Assembly (NCBI RefSeq): GCF_002878395.1
Contig: NC_061115.1
Coordinates: 60,643,007 to 60,707,006, forward strand
From: Capsicum annuum
Lineage: Eukaryota; Streptophyta; Magnoliopsida; Solanales; Solanaceae
Direction: 5' to 3'
Length of the DNA: 64,000 bases
This document shows positions 56,033-64,000 of the stretch, piece after piece. The notes below the pieces were generated by a model. That model searched no databases. It worked only from the letters and a program-made list of their open reading frames with translations, and was not told the DNA's origin. Position 1 is the stretch's first letter, and every line of letters begins with the position of its first letter. A program made the position numbers and the translations under genes.

Positions 56033-57300
56033 GTTTCACCCAAGACCACACACAAGTGTATGTGGTCTCACCAAGTAATATAGTGGTCTTAAATGACGCT
56101 AAATATTGATCACTCATAGACTTGTGTTAAGAAACTATCCAATTCTAATTTGACTATTGAGATGAAATTAGTGAAAAATGTAACCAAAAATGTTTCGATA
56201 GTTTATAAACTAAAACTAACCTAAAATAATGCGGGAAAGTAAAGACTTTTGAACGACCAATGGATGAACACCCAGGGTTAATGCACTCCGAACAATCATA
56301 CTATGCTATTGAAATTCATTGGTTAAGTTACTTATCTTTTTTTTTGATTCACGGGGTTGAGTTTATGATCATGGTCTCCCGACCACTAACCAATTCTCTA
56401 ACTTAGACCCACAACTATGTCATTGAATGGGGATGTGAGAACTAAGCTAAACGCATTTATATTTCATCCTGTAGTGAACCAAATAAGGCTTGTAGGTATA
56501 TCCCTATCCTAGATGCTAATTCGACTCCCCTATTTTATAAACGAATAATAACCCTACTTTATTTAACTCTACGTTTTATCTTCCTATTCCCCCTCCTTAG
56601 TTCATAAGGTCGACAATATATGTAATATAAGGATTGAGAGTCCTTAAAATAATCATAAAAAGGGTAAAAAAAACAGCCAAATATTATAACAAACAAAACC
56701 TATTAAATTCATAGCAATAGTAAACATGTTCTTTGCTTTAACCCCGTAAATGGGGCGTTTAGCCACTAATGGATATAAATATAATCCAAATCAATTAATA
56801 AATTATATAATACATTAAAAATAAAAATTAAATATAACTAAACCCTAATTACATTCTGTATAATCCCCTCTCCAAATCCACAAGTTGTCCAAGGTGCATG
56901 CAAACAAGTTTGTCCTATTTATAGGAGTAGACTCTTGGCTGTGTTGGGAATAAGGGTTGCGGCGCTATAGGTAGTCAAATTGACTAGGGTTCATGACTCA
57001 ATAATTATTTAATTCAAGTAGATACCGTGTATAAACCTCTAGTTCAATAAAGCAAGGGTCACAGTGCACCTCTATAGCGGGGCCTCTCTTTAAGTTCAAT
57101 TTTGACGTTCAACTTTGCCTTGCACTTTTTTCTTCCATCCCAAGCATTTTGGTGTTGTTTACCCTTCATCTACAGATTGTATATCATAAAAATATAATAA
57201 AAATAAACTCATCAAGCACCCTATAGAATAAAACACCAAGGATTAGATCTCAAAACAACACAACAACAAGAACGGTGGGCTAGAAACTCAAGCTTAGAAC
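56033..57300 (-). repeat. Athila-like LTR/leader block, copy 2
   Basis: Includes the match to copy 1 (56045-56760) and, upstream of it, a minus-strand TATAAATA at 56923-56916 within GTCCTATTTATAGGAG. The upper limit near 57300 is an estimate. Confidence 0.65.
56916..56923 (-). promoter_or_regulatory. TATA box of the Athila-like LTR
   Basis: TATAAATA on the minus strand, positioned to start transcription toward the primer site and gag copy 1. Confidence 0.6.
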
Positions 57301-59100
57301 TAGTGTCATGCTATTAATCTTTAGCGCATTGTTTTGACTCTAGGCTTGATTCAATTGCAATTTGAAAAATACAAACAATTTTTTCCACACAAAATTAAAC
57401 AATAATAACCTATGTAACTCATTAAACACGTTAGAACCCACCAATATCAACTAGAATAACATTTAGCTCAAGCTAGTAACACTAGTTTCTTGTTTGAATT
57501 GTAACTGACCCAATTAAGGACAAACTTGTATGAAAGACACCATGAACATTGTAATCACATAGTTAAACACTTATTCTCAATTATATCATTATTAAAACAT
57601 TAATCACACAAGTTTTCCTCAAAACAAGGCTAAATAAGAAAGGATAACAACGCTAAAGTGAATAAAACCACCTCAGACCACCACTCCACACATAAAGCCT
57701 TGTTCATCCTTGAAAAACTCTTTACACTAAGAAAAATAAGATAAGGTGACTCTAAAATTCTACCATGAGCAAAAAATTAAAGATAGTACTATAATGACTA
57801 CACAGAATGCAATTTTCTACACTAAGCATATTATGTAAAATTGAGAGTTCAAGAACACTAGTTCAAAACCTCCTAGACTCAAGAATTGACACACCAATTT
57901 AGAAAACTCGCGCATATTTCCTAATCAAAGACATCATATGAATTACCCAACATTTATCAAACATGTGTGCTAACAAAAAGAGAGTTACCCATAATCACTC
58001 ACAATAATGCAATTCATAACAAAATAGGTACAAGAATAAAATTGAGCCCACTCTCACAAAGAATTCACAGGTTACAAATGATGAACCATAGGATTGACCT
58101 TAGAGATGTACTACACTAATATCAAAATGTTAAGCTCAGGATAAATTAGGTCTTTATGGGTTGTAATACAGGCTTAGGGATGGGAAGGAACTATTCTGAC
58201 TAGTAATAGTTACTATCTTCCCTAAGAGATTTAATATATCACATTATACAATGAAGAATAATATCTAACAACCAGTTTTCACTTGTACTACCTTCACACA
58301 TCTTTTGTTTTACCCCATCTAATTATACTCATTCACATAGAATATGTTGGGAGTGTTTTCTATGTACACATTATTCAATTTGAACAACCTTTTATTCTTT
58401 TTATTACGTCGTTCCCAACCACAACACATCACTTTTTACACAGCAATAACTACTATTTTGGGGTTTCACTTTCACCCTCCTCTTATTTTTTCAAACTCCT
58501 TACTCAATTAATTTTTCAATAAAGATCTTAGGAGCTTTGGATAAAATTAAGGTCTATAAAAAAGAGGGTTAAGCTACCAATCAGGCTACCAAAGAATAAG
58601 ATAAAGGTTCAATGGGGATAACTAGGATTATGCATAATGGTAGGTCAAAAGAGGGTATAAAACATGGATATCAAAGAAATACCGATACTATCTCCTAAAC
58701 CCACACTCTTTATTTTGATTCACACACACCAAGAAAGTTTTAGCATTAAATACAACAAGGAATATAAAAACAACCTCACATACATAGCATGCGCTCAACG
58801 CAGGTAGGATCATCAAAGACTCTCTATCTAACAATAGCATGAATTCATAATTAATTCAACAAAGACAAGGGTCATAATCATGAGACTAAGAGTCTCCAAA
58901 GTAGTAATTCACATAATCAACATGCTCCTCATAACCAAACCACTTGCATCATGCAATTAAATATAGCACCAATAAGAACATTCCACTTATTCCTCATACA
59001 AAAATTTTAAATTACCCTAAAAATTGGAATTTCATCACCCTACACTTAAAAATCTACTTTGTCCCAAAAATATACTTTAAAAGTAGAGATAAAAATACTC
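57301..59100 (-). other. Noncoding part of an Athila-like element; no gene
   Basis: AT-rich, no protein signal on either strand (the frame 58283-58522 plus is low-complexity). Sequence such as CTTAGGGATGGGAAGGAACT, ATCTTAGGAGCTTTGGATAA and CACACTCTTTATTTTGATTC looks like the long untranslated tail that follows gag-pro in common Solanaceae non-autonomous elements. That attribution is from memory. Confidence 0.45.
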
Positions 59101-60150
59101 CCTGAGGCCTGTAGGCCTAGCTAGTAGTATCTTTATACATTAAGAGGGTCCAAGGACCCCACAATTAGTCTTTGCCATATGACGTAGCTCAGGGTTTTTT
59201 TGTACTCAAACTTTCCATCAACTTGTGGCTTAAAAAAAATAAAATCTAGCAAAGTAAGAACTGATAATTCTAAAAGAAAACCTTCTTTAACTTGGGTTGT
59301 CTCCCAAGAAATGCTTGATTTAGTTTTGCGATACAACCCAATCACTAAATCATTCATTTCATTGAACCTCTTTCTTAAACTTGGATGCCATCTTCTTATT
59401 TGTTTCTTACCTCTTGAGTGTGAATTCTCATGGTCAACAACTTTCTCAATAATATCCTTTTCAGTCTCATCAATCTACATCATTTTGGGATGTGGCGGTT
59501 GTGTCTTAGGCTGCTCAGTGAGGAATTCTGAAGAGGTCTTTTATGGAATAGACTCCATCACCCTGCACTTATCCCCTTCAATCACTGTACTCACGTATAA
59601 ATCTTTATAATAGGATAGTGTCTTCAGTGGTTTGTACACTTTAAAAATCACCTATTTATTATCCGTCCTTATTATAAGTATGTCCTCCATCATATCTATT
59701 AATGATACTTCTGTCACTATAAATGGACATCCCAAGATGACTGGTACTCTTACATAGCCTGAAAAATGTAAAGCAATAAAGTCAGCAGGAATAATAAACT
59801 TACCAACCTTGATGAGCACATCCTCTATGATTCTTTCAAGATGGTCTAGGATCTAGTTTGATAATTGGAATATCACAGATCTTGGTCTCGACTTTCCCAG
59901 TTCCAACTTGTTGAACAAAGATAGGGGAATCAAGTTTAACTCTCCCCCAAATCACTCAGCACATGGACCACTTCACTGTTGCCAATTTAAATAGGAAGGG
60001 TAAATCTCCCTGGATCTTTGAGCTTTTAAGGCATCTTCTGCATCACTACAGAGCTACACTCTTCAGTGAGTGCTACGGTCTCAATATCTTAAATCCTGAC
60101 TTTGTTAGTGACAAAGTCTTTTAACTACTTAGCATACTTGGGCATTCCCT
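59101..60150 (-). pseudogene. Athila-like protease and tail
   Basis: From about 59850 downward: VLIKVGKFIIPADFIALHF, GYVRVPVILGCPFIVTEVSL, IDMMEDILIIRTDNK. In Athila-type proteases the P-x-I-L-G-R-P-F-L motif ends the domain; here Arg is Cys. Next come VYKPLKTLSYYKDLYVSTVI, DKCRVMESIP, and in the frame 59357-59133 MNDLVIGLYRKTKSSISWET and KPQVDGKFEYKKTLSYVIWQ. No RT follows, so the element ended after gag-pro. The 136-codon plus-strand frame 59200-59610 is its antisense. Confidence 0.72.
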
Positions 60151-61445
60151 ATAAAACATCTAAAATATGAAGGTTAATAAGAAGCTATTTGAATATGTCA
60201 AAGAACTTCTTGAAGAATGCATCCTCCTTTGATCTTATATGCCTTTGTAGGAAGGGTAATGGTGGTATCTCCATCACCTGTTAAACAACTTTTGTTTTTG
60301 AGTACCCAGACTTGATCGAGTTTTTATAAGTTTTATTATCTACCTGCTTAGGTGCCAACTTCGCATCTACCTCTTTATTTCCTTAGTTGTTTTTGGTGGT
60401 TTTTTATTCTGATCTTTACCACTCCTCAAGTAATTGTCATTACTTTTTCAGGAGGTTTAATGTTACTTGAAAAAAATACTTTGAGGCCTGGCATTTGGTG
60501 CTTGCTGTATCTACCCAACCTACTAGCTTTTCATATCTTCTCGTTGACTCTTATATCTACTGCCAATTATGCTTGAGTAGCTAAAATTCGTTTCATCATC
60601 TCTTCCATATTGCTAGTGCCCTGATTTCCTTATGCCTGTGGATGTTTAAATTGTTATAGTTGAGTGTTCAATGGTTGATTTAATGGTTGAGTCTGCCACT
60701 TTATATTGTCGGAATTCCTATAATTTATCCTTTGAACATTTCCCACATTCACCACTGATTCAGGATTAGCAGTACACATTTCTATAGAATGACCACTATT
60801 GCCACAAACCATGCACCAATTCCTTGTCTGCTATATCACATTAATTGTTGTTGCACGCTATGTGACCCCCAATTCAATATTGCTGAATTAAGTTGTTAAT
60901 TGATTCTATAACACAATAATCTTAGTGGATATAATAGTAAACTTGTCCACCTCTAATACGCATGCAACCTTTTTTGTAGCACTTCATGAGTCAGAATGCC
61001 ACTCAGTGTTACCTTTTTCTGTCTAGTTCAATATGGTATACAACTCATCATATGTCAATTCCAATGCTTGACCACCTGCAGCTGAAACTAGAAAAAGTTT
61101 TTTGTTGTGATCAAGTGTCTCAACAAAAGTGTGATCTACTACCTCATCGAACTATTGATTATGTTTAAAGTACTGAAGAATATATTTAATCCTATACTAT
61201 GTATGATATAAATTGTTATATAGCTTTTTTTTGAAGCACATAATCTCATTGCACCATCTCACAGTCTTTCCAGATAGAAAATATCAGATGAGAAATTTTT
61301 GAGCTATGTCATCCCAGGTTGTGATTGAAATTTTTAGATAAATATTCAACCACTTATTCACTTCCCCCAATAGTGAAAAATTGAATAGTGTTAGCCTAAT
61401 ATAATCTATCGACACACCCATAGGGATGAATGTGTCACTGATTTA
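60151..61445 (-). pseudogene. Athila-like gag, copy 2
   Basis: From 61445 down: MTFIPMGVSIDYIRLTLFNF, SLLGEVNKWLNIYLKISITT, WDDIAQKFLI, YFLSGKTVRWCNEIMCFKKK, DEVVDHTFVETLDHNKKLFL, AAGGQALELTYDELYTILN. The zinc knuckle near 60835-60790 is CMVCGNSGHSIEMC, an intact CX2CX4HX4C. Then TANPESVVNVGNVQRINYRN, TQPLNHPLNTQL, and a GTSNMEEMMKRILATQA helix. This is the packaging protein of a Tat/Athila-type element. Several stops. The N-terminus is cut near 61445 by the next repeat. Confidence 0.8.
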
Positions 61446-62350
61446 ACAACTTGCATTTTCTAGCTATAAATCGAACCATCATTCCTACTTGTGTAAACTC
61501 TAATCCTATGATTCATATTTATATTCATATGTCATGATCTTTATCCTAGTGTTTTAAAAGATTATGAGGTGAAAAATGTTCATAAAATCACTTAGAGTGA
61601 AGTTGAGCTAAGATCCTTTGAATCATCCATAGTTTGGTATTCAATTATACAAGGGTCAAATTTTAACGTCTATAACTATATGGAAATTTTTAATATGAAG
61701 ACCCACCAAATTGTATATAATTGAGTCATCTTTCCAATAATATAAATTTTGCCTTAAACCGATACCGAAGAAAAAACTTATGCTCATTTTTGTCAGAATC
61801 GGTAAGACACCGTGATAGTGGCATGTTGTAATGAGCTCCAAAAGTAGGAATCCGCTAAAAAAATTAACTTTGCAGGGCAGTTTAGACTTTTCCCCATAAC
61901 CCCAAGTCGTGTTAACCATTGATTAAAATGTTATTATGGAAATATATGCCAAAAATTGCTCAAATCCATCAAGAAGAAAACCCTAAATACTACCCCAAAG
62001 ATCAAGAATCAAGCTCTTAAGTCAAGGTTTCAAAGAAACAAATCAAGATTCGGTGTTTATCCTTTGAATTTAGTCATCTAAGGTATGTGGGATTTTCCTA
62101 AACTATATAGGATAATTGAAAATATTTTTAGTAAGGTTTAAATTTATTGCATCATTTAATTATGAAGGGTTTTCAATTTATAACAACAAATATGCATTGT
62201 GAACCCTTTTGATTATAATGTTTTAGTCTTGAAGCCTTCCCCTGAATTTGATTTTCATTCATATAAATGTATTTATACATTTGGGGTTTGAAAGTTAAAT
62301 TAAGAGCATGAATATTTGTACTCCCTCTCTAGTTATGACCCCTTTTGATT
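61446..62350 (+). repeat. Gypsy LTR-like fragment
   Basis: No coding signal. The text (GGGTCAAATTTTAACGTC, CATCTTTCCAATAATATAAA, CACCGTGATAGTGGCA, GAAAACCCTAAATACT) is of the kind found in plus-strand Solanaceae gypsy LTRs. No partner copy in the window, so the assignment is tentative. It cuts Athila-like gag copy 2 and is itself cut by the LINE. Confidence 0.45.
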
Positions 62351-62354
62351 TTTG

Positions 62355-64000
62355 AATATTATGAGCAGGGTTGGGAAGGGTAGACCTAAATTTAGGTAGG
62401 GTGGCCTAACTCCGGTCAGTACTTTAGAGATAGAGGCAAAGTTAGAAAGGATGAGGCATAGGAGTGTTGGGTGGACGTGGACAATGTGTGGGATAGGCCT
62501 GCAGGTTGCCTTAAGAAAACTGCTAAAGAGGTTTTGGGTTTCTCGAAAGGCTTATCTAGCTGGCATTGAGGGGATTGGTGGTTGAATGAAAAAGGTAAGA
62601 AGAATGTAAAGACAAAGAAGGCGGATTATGTTAAGTTGGTTGAGAGTAAGGATGATGAGGAGAAGTGGTTGAGCAAGGAGAAGTACAAGTTAACCAAGAA
62701 AGAGGCTAAGTTAGCAGTTACAACTGCTAAAATAGTAGCTTTTGAAAGACTATATTTGAGTTTAGAGGAGAGAGGTGGGGAAAAGAGGTTGTAAAGGCTT
62801 TCCAAAACTAGGTAGCATAAGGTTTAGGATCTGGACCAAGTGAAGTGCATTAAGGGGGAAGATGTCAATGTTTTGGTGGAGGATGTTGTAATTAAGAAAT
62901 GATGGCAGTCATATTTTCATAAGCTCTTGAGTGATGAGGGGGACAGAGGTATTGTGTTAGGAGAGTTGGAGTACATCGAGAAATCTCATGATTTCAGCTA
63001 CTGCCGGCATTTTAAGGTAGAGGAAATTTGTGAGGCTATTCGTAAGATGCGAAGGGGCAGGGCGACGGGGCCCGATGATATTCTGGTAAATTTTTGTAAG
63101 TTTGCAAGAGGAGTAGGGTTGAGGTGGCTACCCTATTTTTTAACAACATTTTCAAGACCAATAAGATGTTCGAGGCATGGAAATGGAGCAGGATGATACC
63201 TTTATATAAGAACAAAGGGGACATTCAAAGTTACAACAACTACCATGGTATTAAGTTTTTGAGTCACACAATGAAGATTTGGGAAAGGGTGGTGGAGCAA
63301 AGGTTGAGAAAGATAGTGCCTATTTTGGAGAATTAATTTAGGTTTATGCCTGGTCGCTCCACGACTGAGGTCATTGACCTAGGGAAGAGGCTGGTCGAAT
63401 AATATAGAAAGAGAAAGAGGGATCTGCACATGGTGTTTATTGACTTAGAAAAGGTGTATGGCAAGGTCCCTAGGGAGGTTCTTTGGAGATTCTTGGAGGC
63501 GAGAGGGGTTCAGTGGTGTACATTCATTTAATTAAGGACATATATGAGGGGGCAAAGACTCGGGTATGGACGGTAAGAGGGGACTCTGAGTATTTCCCGA
63601 TCTTGATAGGGTTGTACCAGGGATCGACTCTTAGTCCATTTTTATTTACCTTAGTGATGGATGTCTTGACTCATAATATACAAGGAGAGGTACCTTGGTG
63701 TATGCTTTTATGGATGATGCTATTTTAAGTGACGAGTCGTGTGGAGGTGTCAATAATAAGTTGAAGGTTTGGAAAAAAACCTTAGAATCTAAAAGATTTA
63801 GGTTGAGTGGGACCAAGAAGGAGTACTTACAGTGCAAGTTTATTTATTTAAATCAAGATGATGACATGGTAGTGAAGTTGGACTCATAGATGGTTTGTAA
63901 GAGGAATAGTTTTAAGTATCAGGGTTCTACGATCCAGGGGAATGGAGAGATTGATGAGGATGTCTCTCACTGTATTGGGGCAGGTTGGACAAAATGGAGG
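62355..64000 (+). mobile_element. LINE (non-LTR retrotransposon), 5'-truncated, continues past the window
   Basis: Begins within ORF2, downstream of where the endonuclease domain would be, at text GRPKF, stop or Q, GGLTPVSTLEIEAKLERMRH. 5' truncation is usual for LINEs. The reverse transcriptase is nearly complete and the frame runs out at 64000 with [20 protein letters not shown]. The 3' tail and poly(A) are outside the window. Confidence 0.88.
62400..64000 (+). pseudogene. LINE ORF2 reverse transcriptase
   Basis: Linker: KKNVKTKKADYVKLVESKDD and KEAKLAVTTAKIVAFERLYL (62582-62794), then KCIKGEDVNVLVEDVV and LLSDEGDRGIVLGELEYIEK. RT: FKVEEICEAIRKMRRGRATG followed by [76 protein letters not shown] with the motif A Asp in FID, LYQGSTLSPFLFTLVMDVLT, and [13 protein letters not shown] at 63702 on, the F-x-D-D catalytic motif [20 protein letters not shown] follows. 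Frameshifts occur near 63120, 63520 and 63690 and there are a few stops. It would prime cDNA on nicked target DNA. Less decayed than the LTR elements. Confidence 0.87.

Noticed and set aside
58283..58522. 79-codon plus-strand frame
   Set aside because: Low-complexity hydrophobic translation within the noncoding part of the Athila-like element.
59200..59610. 136-codon plus-strand open frame, the longest in the window
   Set aside because: Antisense to the tail of the Athila-like gag-pro, whose minus-strand text is recognisable; the plus-strand translation is hydrophobic and without motifs.
1..64000. CRISPR arrays, tRNA, rRNA, riboswitches or bacterial operons
   Set aside because: No repeat-spacer structure, cloverleaf or rRNA text was seen. 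GCTCTGATACCA matches are retrotransposon primer sites, not tRNA genes.

Overview
The window looks like a piece of a repeat-rich dicot nuclear genome. It is AT-rich and contains no intact host gene. It is a layered pile of decayed LTR retrotransposons (mostly Ty3/gypsy, one Ty1/copia), one MITE, one LINE, and a small island of degenerate host genes. The LTR and polyprotein families look like those of Solanaceae such as pepper, tomato or potato. That is recognition from memory, not a database result. Names G1-G6 and C1 are local labels.

Left block (1-31250). Minus-strand gypsy G3 (12441-15269, 5' LTR from 15270) had its reverse transcriptase split by minus-strand gypsy G1 (1-12440), whose 5' LTR was in turn split by G2 (5255-12289). 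G2 is a gypsy derivative with 2.4-kb LTRs and gag but no pol. G3's own LTR was split by plus-strand gypsy G4 (17727-30682), which has perfect CATTA target duplications. G4's 3' LTR holds a minus-strand copia C1 (about 24590-30227), and C1's gag holds a MITE (28188-28474).

Host island (31251-37750). There are two decayed Agenet-domain genes (32362 and 37152), three copies of their upstream region, and a second copy of the G3 LTR fragment. Between the units lies an inverted pair of decayed type I (M-gamma-like) MADS-box genes that forms a hairpin of about 950 bp (34005-34944 core). The second LTR copy preserves the uninterrupted G4 insertion site.

Right block (37900-64000). Plus-strand gypsy G5 (about 37900-51655) has its gag split by minus-strand gypsy G6 (41022 to about 48440). 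Next come a minus-strand coiled-coil, gag-like gene (52698-54095) and an Athila-like minus-strand complex with two gag copies and two LTR-like blocks (54097-61445). A gypsy LTR-like fragment (61446-62350) and a 5'-truncated plus-strand LINE running off the window end complete it.

Most recognisable proteins carry stops, frameshifts or lost catalytic residues, so nothing here is likely to be an active element by itself. The most informative observations are the MADS hairpin, the filled/empty site pair, the local duplication and the nested insertion order.
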